Part shown: positions 34,201 through 42,493 of the stretch, piece after piece
How positions within the stretch are numbered: position 1 is the first letter of the stretch
Layout: each line of letters starts with the position of its first letter
Made by a program: the position numbers and the translations under genes
From: Symsagittifera roscoffensis
Taxonomy: Eukaryota; Xenacoelomorpha; Acoela; Convolutidae
Assembly: GCF_963678635.1 (NCBI RefSeq)
Contig: NC_087065.1
Coordinates: forward strand, 56,510,397 to 56,574,396
Direction: 5' to 3'
DNA length: 64,000 nucleotides
Notes under the pieces: generated by a model
Database searches by the model: none
Seen by the model: only the letters and a program-made list of their open reading frames with translations
Told to the model about the DNA's origin: nothing

Positions 34201-37200
34201 GAGGCTCTCCGCACTCTGATATGACCCTGTCGATTCCAGTTCACTAGTGAAGTGCATGTCCCCACTAGTCATCCCTCTGTCCCCCCTGTAGTCCCTACTG
34301 CTGCTGCTGTGGCCCCTGTTTGGAGTGGAGTTGGGTGACGGACCCCCGTCTGATGTGGTCCCACTGCTCGGTCCCCCACCCGTGAAAGAGTGGAAGGAGG
34401 CGGACGATGAGTCATTCTCCTTACTGATGGGCGAGTTATTGTTCACTGCCGCCACCAGCTTAAACCACATATATAAGCAAAAATATCAAGTTGCTGTGCA
34501 TGGAGCACAAAATTTTACAAAAAAGTACTTGTTGCAAATTAATTGAAAAATAAACAAAAATACACAAAAATCTGATCGTTTTTTCTTAAAATTTTTTCTA
34601 AATTTGTTTTGAAGTGCTTTTTTCTAAACTTGTTTCGAAAAAAAAATGAATGGTGGATCAATACGATACTGTAATTGACCTTCCATGAGAGCTTCGTGCT
34701 GCACTCAAAATGCGAGAAATAAAAGCCTACCCTATGCCATATTAATTTCCGACTCTTCGTAAGGAAACTGAAAGAAACAACTTATTTTTTGAGATCTTTT
34801 GCTGTCAAACAAAAATTAAGACATCAATTAATATGGCTCACAGAATGCAAGTTTTTAGCGACAAAATTTTACTGCCTAATAGTTTTTTAATTTTCAAAAA
34901 AGAAGAATTGAAAGATTTTGTTAATAGATAATAGATTGAGGGATGTCTTTATACTCGAAAACAGTGAACTTATTCGAATTTTATTTGCCACCTTATATGC
35001 ATATCAGATTTAAACTTGCAGCCTGATAAACATATGACTATGTTCTGATGTGGGTTGGGGTTGCTCGAACTGTATTCTTGCAGAAGATCAGGCAATGTCT
35101 TCAGACAACCTAGTTTTGTACTGATCAAGTCTGAGTGTAGGAATAAAGTATTGGGTTGCTTCATTTTGCATCAATAGAACATATTCATTTTTCAGGATTT
35201 CGAATCGTTATCTAGAGAGGAATTTACAGGAACTTAAAGGAAGTTCTTGCGATTTTACAGGTCCACTTTTCTAGAGGATGAATTAGCAAGGAAAAATTAA
35301 GTTTTTTTTTGTTTTTTTTTTTAGTTTTTTCATACACGCTATTTAAGTTTGTTTTTTATTAGGGTACGCTCCGAGTGAGTTTAAATCTAAGCTTAAGCGT
35401 GTTCTCACTTAGCTTTATGCAATGCATAATACGATTTGTCTCTTTATACAAAGTTTTCTTTTTGCTAATTTTGTTCTTAACAAATTTTCTGTACATTGTT
35501 TGTTTCTTTTTTTTTTTTCTGTCAACGAAGTTGTTTTTTTTTTCTGTAATTTTGAGTAAAGTAAATTCTTCTAGTTACCGCAGCAACATGTTGAAGATTG
35601 TTATGAAATAATATTTTAAACAGAGTGTGCGCCATCGCGCCACAGAATCTGCGCCATGTAGTCCTTAAAATTCGAACTTTGTTGAAATCGAACTAAATTG
35701 AAATCGCTAGCTGACTACAGCATGGGTTTCAAATGCAATGAAAGAAATCTTTAAATCAATTTTGAGTAATCAATTTAATTCAATGACTTTAATTCAACTT
35801 TTTAAATGATTTTGGTTGTATATCCTTTCATCAGCAAGTATATACAATTTTTTATCAAAAAAAATACTGTTGCATTTGACAATCTTTGAGGTAGCTCAAT
35901 TTCAAGCCATATTTGAAATGTAAAACGGGTTTGTTTTTTAAGGGCGTTTGATCTAATTTTATATCTGCCGTTTTTCTGTGCAGATTCTAGAATTTTGATG
36001 AAAATTTTTTTTGATTTTTGAGAATTTGTTTTACTTAGCAATTGGCCAAGATAAAAACCGTACACTATTCGAATACCTTTTTGCAAAAAAACGTAGCGAT
36101 AAGACCAAAATGTGGTGTATATCATTGTTCAGAGGATGAGATTTTGGCCCGTAACTACAAGCGAAAACAAGGAGAGCCAGTTACTGTGTAAGTAGCACAG
36201 AATGTTCCCAGAAGATTCTTGAAAAAAAAATGTTTTCTCAAATTGGCGTCGCTTTTTTTCTGCATATTCTGATAAAAAAATCTAAACAAAAAAATTAGGC
36301 ATATTCGAGAACCATATTAAAATAATTCAATTTGAAAACAAATTTTGAAGAAAATTGATCAGAAAAAAAAGAAAAAAAAATGAAAAACTATGAAAAATTG
36401 TTCAAAATTTTGTAGGGACATTTTTTGAATTTTCAAACTTTTGATTCTCAAACTAGCGCTAAAATACTACAAAAACTGCCTTTAATTGAACAGAACTATG
36501 TTTTTGCGGCTTAAATTAGACCGAAAATTAAAAACTTCAAACTGCTTTTCTCGTTACTGAGAGATTTTTTTTGATACTTTCTAATATCACTCGAATCATG
36601 ACTAAAAAAGCTTTAATATGATATTCATTCAACATTGTCCAATGGTTATTTGTGGTAGCTGATATTGCGTGGATAACAAAAAAAAACTAAATCACACCGG
36701 AATCCAAAGTTCCTCCCTATTTTCACTGGTCGGAACAACAAGGATAAACAGTTACTGTGCAAATATCACAGAATGTTCCAGCCCCATTCTTGAAAAAACA
36801 CGTTTTGATTGTGCCTCAATTTTTTTTCTTTCGGATTTTTTTTTTGCACCACGCAGAAAAAACGACACTAATTTGAAAACTTTTCAAAGTTAGTGTTGTT
36901 TTTTTTCTGCGTGGTGTGATATGAAATTCTGAACGAAAAATAAAAACAAAAATCAGGTTTATTCGACATTAATAGTAAAATAAGCTAAATGGAAAATTGA
37001 TTTTCTAGAAAATGAATAAAAAAACGAAAAAAAAAATTGTATAAAAGTTTTACATTTCGAATTGCAGATTGTACATATTTTTTGCAGAAAGTTTTTGATT
37101 CTCAAATTGGCGCTAAAAAAACTCTAGAAACTAATTTTAATCTAAAATAAATGAGGTATAAAAAGATTTCTTAAGATTGCTTAGCCTCACTCCAAAAGCT

Positions 37201-38417
37201 TGAAATTAGACAAAAACCAAAATTTTCAAAATGGTTTCTCTCCAAATTATGCGCGTCACGACTGAGGGGGCTTTAATATGATATATCACTCGACGGTTGC
37301 AATTTTTATTTATGACACCTAATTTCGCATTGAAAGCAAAAAATAAAAACCAGGATAGCCGGTTACTGTGCAATTGGCACAGAATGTTCAGATCAAAGTC
37401 TTTACAAAATATCACAAAAATTTTTTCAAATCTTTGTCGATTTGTTTTGACGCGGTGTGATATAAGGAATACTCTAAGTAAACTAATACTCTAAGTAAAC
37501 TAACGTTATCTTAGTAAAAATTAGGTCTTACGTTTTAAATTAAGCCATTGTGGGCTTTTGAGTAATAATAAGGCTGTTCGCTTGCTTTATTTGCTCGAAA
37601 TAAGACGAAAAATCAAAAAATTCAAAAATTTCAAAAAATTCAATGGTCGGAAAAAAACTAACACACTCAAATATAGAGTTCCTCCACATTTTTTAAATCA
37701 TCAAAATTATAAGCTTTCCGCATGAACAAAAAAACCTTACGCGTTTGATTTTACAATGATGTAGATCAAAATTAAACGTTTTCGAACTTGGATTAATATC
37801 TCACGCGCTAAATTTACAAATAGCAAGCAATGCTTATGTAAGGGTTCATTAGTTCATTTTATAAAAAATCTTAGTAGGAAAAATCAAAAGAACCACGAAT
37901 TTTTCATTTTGAAACAAATCCATCCTTTAACAATCACAATATTTGAGGTTTCTGCCATTCGCAGAGAATATACCAAAGGCTATCATGGCTTTCTAATCTT
38001 AGTCCGTTTCGATTCTGTCTCATAATCCAGACTAGATTATTTGGCTGATTTACGCTCTTTTTTGCGACTTCAGGCAAATTTTTCGGATCAAGACTTTTCA
38101 CGTGGTACTTCTGACGATCTTACAGTGAACGCCTTACTATGATTTCCAATTATTTTTTTTATGCAAGGGGTAGTGAAAAAAATCCAAATCTCCCAATTTA
38201 TTTTCTAATTTGCATAACAATTTGAAGATTATAAGGCAGGTCTTTATTATCTCTAACTTCTCACCTGTAGTGATTGGCTGTTGGAGGATGAAGACTCCAC
38301 CGGGACCGGTTTTGCTCTCACTCCCCCTCCACTCCTCCGTAAGCCCCCCTTTCGGAACATCCTCCACAAATAGTCTTTGCAAAAGATCGTGTACTCTTTT
38401 AATTATATCCCAAATGG
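11889..38417 (-). CDS. Giant multi-exon gene for a largely disordered protein with an unrecognised C-terminal domain (5' end not found)
   Basis: I assembled 17 exons on the - strand (listed separately). Each is an open frame bounded by a plausible acceptor and donor, and every junction phase agrees: all phase 1 except the two junctions at 18236/17976 and 17824/16617, which are phase 2. The sum is 4,985 coding bases, about 1,660 residues, ending in TAA at 11889. The protein is Ser/Gly/Thr/Asp/Glu/Pro-rich and almost certainly disordered over about 1,480 residues. It then ends in a compact roughly 175-residue domain rich in aromatic, charged and Cys residues. No signal peptide or transmembrane segment is seen in these exons. 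Symmetric 1-1 exons allow skipping or duplication without frame loss. Function unknown. The start exon, and possibly small exons, are missing, and some boundaries could shift by a few bases. Confidence 0.7.
13447..13692 (-). CDS. Exon 16 of the giant - strand gene
   Basis: 246 bp, phase 1-1. The acceptor TTTATTAG precedes 13692 and a consensus GTAAGT donor follows 13447. It encodes a polar segment with His/Ser and Asp/Tyr patches (HSGSHDHPSTQ, DDEQYDDPRDPSRG) ending in EVEVVPVY. Confidence 0.8.
13923..14111 (-). CDS. Exon 15 of the giant - strand gene
   Basis: 189 bp, phase 1-1. The acceptor CATCATCTAG precedes 14111; the donor is G|GTCTTA, which is weak. It encodes a Ser/Thr/Asp/Gly-rich stretch beginning ASMSRSSRKTK and containing FHGVTPLESPSEM. 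The 'G-VTP' core recalls the VTPMD motif of exons 4 and 8. Confidence 0.75.
14336..16010 (+). repeat. Satellite array, about 160-bp monomers in two alternating types
   Basis: Ten or eleven tandem monomers of about 155-172 bp share AATCTTGCCTCCAAATATGA, TTTTCGAGATATGACG, TTTTTTCAAAAATTTTCAGAA and CCCAACCCTGTAGTTGGG-like blocks. Two types alternate over the central units: type A has GTGCTGTCAGAGTAC...GGAGTTACAAAT and type B has GTCCTGTCAGAGTA...GATTGCGAAT. The higher-order period is therefore about 325 bp. Edge units (14336, 15690, 15850, 15985) are more diverged, as expected in a homogenising array. It lies in the intron between exons 15 and 14. Confidence 0.88.
16487..16617 (-). CDS. Exon 14 of the giant - strand gene
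   Basis: 131 bp, phase 2 to 1. The acceptor TGTTTTGTCCAG precedes 16617 and a GTTAGT donor follows 16487. It encodes a basic patch (VPSRKSRGNRTNGEK) and a proline run (NYPPPPPPNTN). This frame was preferred over the other open frame because its phases fit both neighbours and its composition matches the gene. Confidence 0.7.
16737..17012 (-). repeat. Intron repeat, copy next to exon 14
   Basis: About 275 bp homologous to 20011-20290 next to exon 12. It begins on the + strand with GCCAACAGACAGTTGG, followed by shared blocks TTCTAGAACA and AATTAAATTYCACKTTCGAA. Both copies sit just 5' of an exon of the same gene. Confidence 0.7.
17161..17695. mobile_element. Tc1/mariner-like MITE
   Basis: The ends are inverted repeats: TACTGGAGAAAGAAAGTAAC at 17163 and its near complement (GTTACTTTTTTCTCCAGTA) ending at 17693. 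Both are flanked by TA, the Tc1/mariner target duplication. The TIR is about 25 bp with roughly one mismatch. The 531-bp interior is AT-rich with no transposase frame, so it is non-autonomous. It lies in the intron between exons 14 and 13. Confidence 0.75.
17824..17976 (-). CDS. Exon 13 of the giant - strand gene
   Basis: 153 bp, phase 2-2. An acceptor TTTGAAG precedes 17976; the donor is CAG|GTAGCC. It encodes RGEYTEGDYRRYPNEETFKE and a Ser/Arg tail. The split codons join sensibly to exon 12 (AA|C, Asn) and exon 14 (AG|G, Arg). Confidence 0.75.
18236..19943 (-). CDS. Exon 12, the largest exon of the giant - strand gene
   Basis: 1,708 bp, phase 1 to 2. The acceptor TGTTTGCAG precedes 19943 and the donor AA|GTAAGC follows 18236. 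It encodes about 568 residues without a stop. The sequence is strongly Ser/Glu/Asp/Gly/Pro-rich with a loose internal repetition of GVLDDGxRP-like and SKGxGSQPKTG-like phrases near the N-terminal side. It ends in acidic tyrosine-containing YSEYDEDNE. No globular domain is evident. It probably forms a long acidic disordered linker. Confidence 0.85.
20011..20290 (-). repeat. Intron repeat, copy next to exon 12
   Basis: Homologous over about 275 bp to 16737-17012, with the same order of blocks. It starts with GCCAACTGACACTTGGAAAA. Confidence 0.7.
20501..20575 (-). CDS. Exon 11 of the giant - strand gene
   Basis: 75 bp, phase 1-1. The acceptor AACGATTTAG precedes 20575 and a G|GTACAC donor follows 20501. 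It encodes PNKTEEASEFNFDENPNRA and a short basic end. Short, but both borders and phases fit. Confidence 0.65.
20590..21110 (+). repeat. Two adjacent copies of a dispersed repeat with a box B-like core
   Basis: Copies at about 20590-20850 and 20860-21110 share ACGCAAAATCAGCTACYRCAAA, AATCATYGG, ATAATAAAGCCCTTTCAG, CGTGATTCGAAC and GAGAAAAACTGGTTT. On the - strand the core reads GTTCGAATCACG, which resembles a pol III box B. Confidence 0.65.
21311..21466 (-). CDS. Exon 10 of the giant - strand gene
   Basis: 156 bp, phase 1-1. The acceptor GAAATTTCAG precedes 21466; the donor is G|GTGACA. It encodes an acidic stretch (GDEEDSKRPSD, NPDDDDEDGG) followed by NVTPLPSTVTVQDPEGKKK. Confidence 0.78.
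21640..21835 (+). repeat. Dispersed repeat copy (box B-like family)
   Basis: Contains ATTCGGGTGTGTTTTA, TTTTCCACGC, TTAAAGCCCTTCAAGTCGTGATTCGAAC and GAGAAAAAACCGG in the family order. Diverged and truncated in the centre. Confidence 0.6.
22046..22126 (-). CDS. Exon 9 of the giant - strand gene
   Basis: 81 bp, phase 1-1. The acceptor TTGATTTCCAG precedes 22126; the donor is G|GTACAA. It encodes KGASQRGTSLGQRSETGAT and a KDPTDR end. Confidence 0.7.
22127..24140. other. Intron 8-9 sequence
   Basis: About 2 kb, AT-rich. No exon supported on either strand. A cluster of near-repeated 'TCTAATTT' and 'AATTAGACG' strings lies at 23560-24000. Confidence 0.4.
24145..24436 (-). repeat. tRNA-derived SINE, copy 1
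   Basis: Read on the - strand, the 5' end has a box A-like TAGTGGTAAAGCG and, about 30 bases on, a box B-like TAATCGATCCCC, arranged as in a tRNA. The rest matches 37940-38150: shared GTTTCTGCMATTCGCAGAG, GGCTATC, GTTTTTTGCG and GATCTYACAGTGAACGCYTTAC-like blocks (+ strand reading). Confidence 0.65.
24480..24689 (-). CDS. Exon 8 of the giant - strand gene
   Basis: 210 bp, phase 1-1. The acceptor TTTTTTGTCTAG precedes 24689. The 3' border that keeps the phase is a GC donor with the strong GC-AG consensus AG...G|GCAAGT; the alternative GT two codon positions later would break the frame to exon 9. It encodes a Gly-rich segment with GVTPMDDYTEYDEPPPQGG, paralogous to exon 4. Confidence 0.8.
24756..25092 (-). 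mobile_element. Non-autonomous hAT-like element, copy 1 (inverted relative to copy 2)
   Basis: The reverse complement matches 33067-33505 over most of its length (shared AAAGTTAGTATATATTGGCGCC, AAAGGGGGGACCCTTT, GAGCTCTCCC, TTTCTGCGCxGCAGGCAAATTT). The right end CCTATATCTGCCCCTG fits the family TIR; the left TIR is eroded into a C-run. Flanks ACTAAGGG and ACTAGGGA are possible degenerate 8-bp duplications. It appears inserted into the intron motif that lies 5' of exon 8. Confidence 0.65.
25093..28077. other. Intron 7-8, AT-rich sequence
   Basis: No exon or recognisable element seen. Short phrases built on 'GTTTTTCGAAAAAAGTCAAAAG' and 'TTTTGACTTTTCCGAGA' recur loosely at 25600-26700, suggesting an old degenerate satellite-like region, not confirmed. 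Confidence 0.4.
28078..28212. repeat. Compound (AC)n(AT)n microsatellite
   Basis: About 12 AC repeats are followed by about 22 AT repeats to 28146, a short interruption, then another (AT)n at 28167-28212. All frames through it are simple-sequence artefacts. Confidence 0.95.
28825..28926 (-). CDS. Exon 7 of the giant - strand gene
   Basis: 102 bp, phase 1-1. The acceptor AAAATTTTCAG precedes 28926 and the donor is G|GTGGGT. It encodes VKESVESSGTSGRPRERG followed by SKRELDSFRRLTGG. Confidence 0.78.
29825..29902 (-). CDS. Exon 6 of the giant - strand gene
   Basis: 78 bp, phase 1-1. The acceptor TTCAATTTCAG precedes 29902; the donor is G|GTCAGT. It encodes an acidic, possibly helical segment EDIEGAEDGVAALQEANRP. 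Confidence 0.75.
30156..30239 (-). CDS. Exon 5 of the giant - strand gene
   Basis: 84 bp, phase 1-1. The acceptor AATTATTTTTAG precedes 30239; the donor is G|GTATTC. It encodes TGSKVKDSISEEPKAESATE and a Gln/Arg end. Confidence 0.75.
30270..30500 (+). repeat. Dispersed repeat copy (box B-like family), well preserved
   Basis: Contains GGGTTCGGGTGTGTTTTAG, TTTTCCACGCCAAATCAAAT, CCCTTTCAGTCGTGATTCGAAC and CGAGAAAACTG in order. Near 30820 the string TTCTGTGCTACTTGCACAG, which accompanies other copies, follows. Confidence 0.65.
31440..32165 (+). repeat. Nested direct repeats plus dispersed repeat copy 2
   Basis: Two direct repeats ending in GGAATxGGCGTGTTAAGCGTT lie at 31447-31503 and 31604-31661. 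AGAGAAACGGAACAA...TGTATCCAGGACTAC occurs at about 31518-31562 and again at 32119-32163. Between them (31670-32105) is the second copy of the 380-935 repeat, so a composite element or repeated local duplication is likely. Confidence 0.7.
31659..31710. repeat. Perfect 19-bp inverted repeat (14-base loop)
   Basis: GTTAATACTCAAGCACAGC at 31659-31677 is exactly reverse-complemented at 31692-31710. It sits at the left boundary of dispersed repeat copy 2; copy 1 near 385-420 keeps only part of it. Confidence 0.9.
32734..32916 (-). CDS. Exon 4 of the giant - strand gene
   Basis: 183 bp, phase 1-1. The acceptor TTTGTTTACAG precedes 32916; the donor is G|GTATGG. It encodes ENLEGGEEGRGGAVTPMDSY, then MTYKDTQNGG and a Thr/Gly/Ser-rich tail. 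The VTPMDxYxxYxx core and flanking Gly-rich context match exon 8, implying exon duplication. Confidence 0.8.
33067..33505 (+). mobile_element. Non-autonomous hAT-like element, copy 2
   Basis: The 5' end CAGGGGCGGATCTA and 3' end TAAATCCGCCCCTG are inverted repeats with one mismatch over 14 bases. Flanking 8-bp sequences GTCCCATA (33059-33066) and GTCCTATA (33506-33513) differ by one base, fitting an old hAT target duplication. 439 bp, no transposase. It lies in the intron between exons 3 and 4. Confidence 0.8.
33630..33983 (-). CDS. Exon 3 of the giant - strand gene (3' border uncertain)
   Basis: Phase 1 at the acceptor GGCTATTTTTAG before 33983. It encodes ERTRLPEINAENYLGYETLK, then a Lys/Gly-rich basic region (IKKKRQTS, KGGRGLRVGRGQR). 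The 3' border is unclear. A|GTGACC at 33630 keeps phase 1 (354 bp); G|GCACTC at 33609 also keeps phase 1 but has a poor GC-donor context. The frame stays open to a TAA at 33589, so a short alternative terminal exon is also possible. Confidence 0.65.
34197..34445 (-). CDS. Exon 2 of the giant - strand gene
   Basis: 249 bp, phase 1-1 if the acceptor is GCGGCAG before 34445. This site is purine-rich; a better pyrimidine tract precedes TTTAAG near 34459, but that gives phase 0. The donor G|GTATAA follows 34197. It encodes a Ser/Gly/Pro-rich stretch (FTGGGPSSGTTSDGGPSPNS, GHSSSSRDYRGDRG). An in-frame ATG (34468-34470) lies just upstream, so an alternative start here cannot be excluded. Confidence 0.65.
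36560..37400 (-). repeat. Two reverse-oriented copies of the box B-like dispersed repeat
   Basis: Both show TCATGACT/GTCACGACTGA, then GCTTTAATATGATAT, CACTCGAC or a variant, a 'TTATTTRTGRYA' block and GTTACTGTGC...CACAGAATGTTC. The order is the reverse complement of the copies at 20590, 30270, 49540 and 61580. Confidence 0.6.
36847..36916. repeat. Fold-back, about 33-bp stem
   Basis: CACCACGCAGAAAAAACGAC... at 36847 pairs with ...GTTTTTTTTCTGCGTGGTG ending at 36916, with a few mismatches/indels and almost no loop. It could be two abutting repeat ends in opposite orientation. Confidence 0.8.
37940..38150 (-). repeat. tRNA-derived SINE, copy 2
   Basis: Matches 24145-24436 (GGTTTCTGCCATTCGCAGAG, CGCTCTTTTTTGCG, TGACGATCTTACAGTGAACG), same orientation, shorter and more decayed in the tRNA-like head. 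Confidence 0.6.
38265..38417 (-). CDS. Exon 1 as found here (most 5' recognised exon of the giant - strand gene)
   Basis: 153 bp, phase 1-1, so it is not the true first exon. The acceptor GTTTGTGCAG precedes 38417 and a consensus G|GTGAGA donor follows 38265. It starts with an amphipathic, helix-like AIWDIIKRVHDLLQRLF, unlike the disordered exons, then WRGSESKTGPGGVFILQQP. An in-frame TAA just upstream of the acceptor supports the border. The start codon must lie further upstream, to the right. Confidence 0.65.
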
Positions 38418-39405
38418 CTGCACAAACTTAGTGAGCGGCGAAATTGTTATCGAGCTGTTTTTCGTATTTCCAATTTTGCAAAAACGAAATAAAACTAAAA
38501 AAAATACAAAGTGATATTAACAATCAAAAATTGGAATAAATCGTTAAAAAATGAATCGGCTACAGTTTTCGCCCCTCAGTGTAACGCAAGCTTCGGTTTT
38601 TCTTCAAATATCAATGACTTCGGCAAGCTTTTCACATCAATTGATGACAGCAACGAGTTTAAAAAATATCAAGTTTTGTCTCTCAACCCAACTTCTGACT
38701 TCTGTGCAATGATGATTATACGTGACTTCTGAAACTCCGTCGATGATTTGAAAGAAAAGAAATCATGGCCCTTATTTCTGGAGTTCAATTTCGGCAGACT
38801 AGGCAGCGAAGAAATTGGCAAGAATTAAGAGTTTTTTTCGGTTCGAGAACATGCTATTTTTACTCGCACTTAAGTCTTAGACTTTTTTTGGCATGGATGG
38901 AGTGAACAAATGTTTAGAAAAGTTAAACTCGATAGAGCGAGAATAGAGGGCGGCCTCAAACAAACGGGAATGCGTGAGGAGGCAGTGATGGAATGCAAAT
39001 GCAGGGGTTGAGTAAATACAAGGATGACATTGTGCCTAGTTTCTCAATGCTTTTGGTAAAAAAAAATACAAAATAGGCTTAATGCCATCGTATCATTTAT
39101 TGGAAAACTTTTGCCCTATTAAATTTTGATACAGTTTTTCGAAACTTGCTCCTATAACTTTGCAAGGCGGTTTAGGGGGTGGATGTTGTGATTGTGCATT
39201 TTAATTATCTTAGTTTGACCTTCTGTTTAAATTAGATGCCGGATCAATTGAGCAATATCCCCCCGTAATAAGCAATTGAGCTATCTCCATTGAGTTTTTA
39301 AATTTTTTTCCCGTATTTTTGTTTGGGAAATTATTTGATTACAAGAAAGCAAGTTACTAAGTTTGCTACTATGCCCTTTTAAAAGAATACCCATAAATTT
39401 TTACA
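38418..39405. other. Intron or intergenic sequence right of the last recognised exon
   Basis: No exon supported. A 73-codon + strand frame at 38511-38732 has fairly balanced composition but no family resemblance and no splice support, so it is not called. Confidence 0.35.
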
Positions 39406-39812
39406 TGATATGTAGCACCATAATAATGAACATAGTATTATTTTTTTTCTTCACTTATGACAAAAAAAGTTGGACTCAAAAGCATGAATTTTGGTATATC
39501 ATAAGCTTTGGAGAATATCTGGGGCTTGATTCTATTATTTCAAGAGGTTCTAAACATGCCTCAAGTGCCTATTGAGCTATCTCCCCTCACCCCAGAATAG
39601 AGTGAGATTGCTCAATTGATCCTAATTGCCTGTCAACGTGTCTAGTCGAAATCCATCGGACTTCGAGATACTTTTACGAGTGATTAGAAGTGAAACTTAC
39701 TCAATTCAGTATACCAGTCGTGTTCTTATATTTTTTTCAGTGAACCCCTTTACTCTCTTCTCAATAATTCAAACTCTCGCAACTCAAAGTGTTCCTCACC
39801 CTTTGTTACTAT
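39406..39812. repeat. Duplicated block A, copy 1 (407 bp)
   Basis: This block recurs at 42773-43179 with a constant offset of 3,367 and no visible difference. It has no recognised coding function. Confidence 0.9.
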
Positions 39813-42493
39813 TTCAGGATACCAAAACCTTTTTGTGGTTGACTTCACCGCCAATATCTAGTAAGCTTTATGAGTAGCACCCACCAAAAAAAAAACAAAG
39901 TTTTTGAACAAATTCTTGCAAAAAATGCCCAAAAACAGACTTTTTGAGTTTTTTTTGCAAAATACAGTTTTATAGTTTTTTTGGAGGCTTCGTTAAATCA
40001 ATTTTGCTAACCTAAAAAACAAGTTAGACCATCTTATCAAAACAATTTGAAATCCCTCCCTGTGAAAATATCGTGGATCCGCCCGTGGTTTTAATCCACA
40101 CTCTTCAAATTTATGCCCTCCTAACTTTGTTATTTATTCCTGATTTCAGCAGGCCAATTAAAAACGTATAATAAATCATAATAATAAATTCTTGTTCAAG
40201 AAGGGAACAGACTTGATTATTATCTACAAAACTCAAAACTTTATTAAAAAACTTACCATCTTGTAAGAACACCAAAAAAGCCAGTTAGCTGCCTTTCAAG
40301 TGGTGTCTTTATGAGCAAACAACATAGAAAACAGTTAACTTCTGATTACTTACAAAAAAAAACATTTATCAAAAGCTCGTTATCATAAATATAAAGATCC
40401 CGTATAAGATGCAGATCTGAATTTAAATAATTAATTTGAAAATTCAAAAAATCCTCATTTAAATTTGTGTCTAAGGCATAAGAAAGATTAATTAATGAAC
40501 GAAATCTATTTTTAAGTTTTTTCTTGTGGCTTATCATTTTTTCTGTGTTTTGTAAATTGTTTTTACGTTTATTATTTGAGAATGCGTCATAAATGTCTTG
40601 ATTGGTGATTATTCTATTGATTAGTAAGCATTGGTGTTGCAACTTTATGATTTTAGTCATTAACTTCAGTGTTTCATGCATATGCAACTCTTTGATGTAA
40701 CAGAACTTATATTTCACTTGTGTTTTAGTTTTCGGAGACTGTCTGTGTTTTGCAAATTGAAGTGTCAGCTTTTGTTGGTTTTCAGTTTTAACTAATCGGT
40801 TTTGTAGCAGTTTCACAATTCAGTACAGAATACTGATATATTGGTTGAATATCAGTTTTGTGAAAGATTAGAAGTTGCTTTTGAGTAAATTTTTGCCGCA
40901 AGTGCTACATACTGAACGCATCTCGAGATACTCTTTTAAAACTTTTCTGAGCATGCAACTTGAAATTCAGCTTGTCACTCAATTAAAGGCCAAGGTTATT
41001 TTGGGGACGTTTCTGCAATGTGATTAATCATTTGGGACAATTTCGATCCGAATTCTATTTATCTTGATTAATAGTTGAATTGTTTTCAATCAGCCAAATT
41101 TTAACACTTTTTAATTGGTTTGCTTTTGCGTCTTTTTATTATTTTTTGTAGCAGCTAGGCTACAAGCATAGGCTTACAAGGTTACTTTTGAGCTTACACA
41201 GAACTTCGGCAGATCATTCATATATAAGAGAAAAAGGAAGAGCCTCAAAATTGACCCTCTTGAAACCCCATAGGCAACAGGATATGATCTAGATACCTTG
41301 TTCTCTGCTACTTCATATTGAAACCGATCTTTCAAATACGTTGATATCAAACTTTCCGTGTTCCCCCATAATCCAAAAGCTCTTCATTTCTTTATCGGAA
41401 TTCAATGGTCAACAGTGTCAAAAGCTTTTGAAATGTCGAGCATTGTACAAGTCAATGTATCTTTGTTGCCTACTACGAAAATCAAAGTGGTCGTCAGCTA
41501 AGATTTATTACTTCTGCAAAAAATCAACTAACCGTTTAAACATAATTTTTTCGAATTAAAGAGTTCGAATTAAAGTTATTGATATATAGTTGATATATGG
41601 TTGAATTTTCCCAATTTTCAAGCAGCTTGGGAAATTGCATTCAAACATTAATCTTTAAATTAGACTTGATATACATTCGCAAATAACCTGATTCATTTTT
41701 TAAATCAGAAAATTTTTTTTGCTTTTAAATGTTTTGACTCTACGGCTTTGACGGCTTTAAGTCCGTTAATTAGGTTGCAAATTTTAGTCACTTTTGTTTC
41801 TTCCATATACAGTGTTTTTCTTCTTTTATGTGGGCTAAATTTGGAGATATTCTGTGCTTTTCAGATAATGTTTCTCCGATTGATTCAAAATGGGAACTAA
41901 GTTCCTCTGGTGACGGATATTTTTTCGTAGTTTGCTTAGTGGTTTTGCTTTTTTCATCAATTACACCGCAAAAATTTTTTATTAAATTTTTCGAAATTGT
42001 TTGTGTTAAGTAAGTTTGATTGTGCGTGGCCTTGGCTTTGCGACAAACTGATTCAAAATTCTTGCTGATTTTTACCAGAGCTAGAGTATTTTATTTGTAA
42101 ATGGATTTTCTTTAAAGCGGCAGCTCGTTTTCTGTTACAAGCATTTACTACAATATTTGTCACCTAGTTTTTTTTTTCAATTGGAACAGTTTTTTCTGAG
42201 TTTTTGGAATTAATTTGTCGGAATGTTCTCCTATGATTTTGATTAGGAGAATCCAGTTGTTATCCACTTTCGTATGCTCTAGTAAGTTAGTCTCTTTAGT
42301 TTTTGTAAATTCATCCCAGAAACATAAATTTGCTTTCAAAACAAAATAATCGTTTTCTAAAGGTTTTAATGGTCATTTCCATATTTTAATTGGTTCTTGC
42401 TTGCTCTGATTTTTGGTATTAGTTGGAAAAGTCATGTGAATTGAGTGATGACCCGATACAATAAGGGCCTCTACAGTCATTTCATTTGAATTA

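Larger units (their letters stand above)
34446..38264. other. Intron 1-2, AT-rich with dispersed repeats
   Basis: No exon supported. It contains two reverse-orientation copies of the box B-like repeat (about 36560-36780 and 37190-37400), each followed by a GTTACTGTGCAAxTxxCACAGAATGTTC block, a fold-back at 36847 and a SINE copy at 37940. Confidence 0.45.

Noticed and set aside
40346-40816. 156-codon - strand frame
   Set aside because: Long for AT-rich DNA and downstream of the LINE RT, but it matches no LINE C-terminal region or host gene that I know, so it is not called as a gene.
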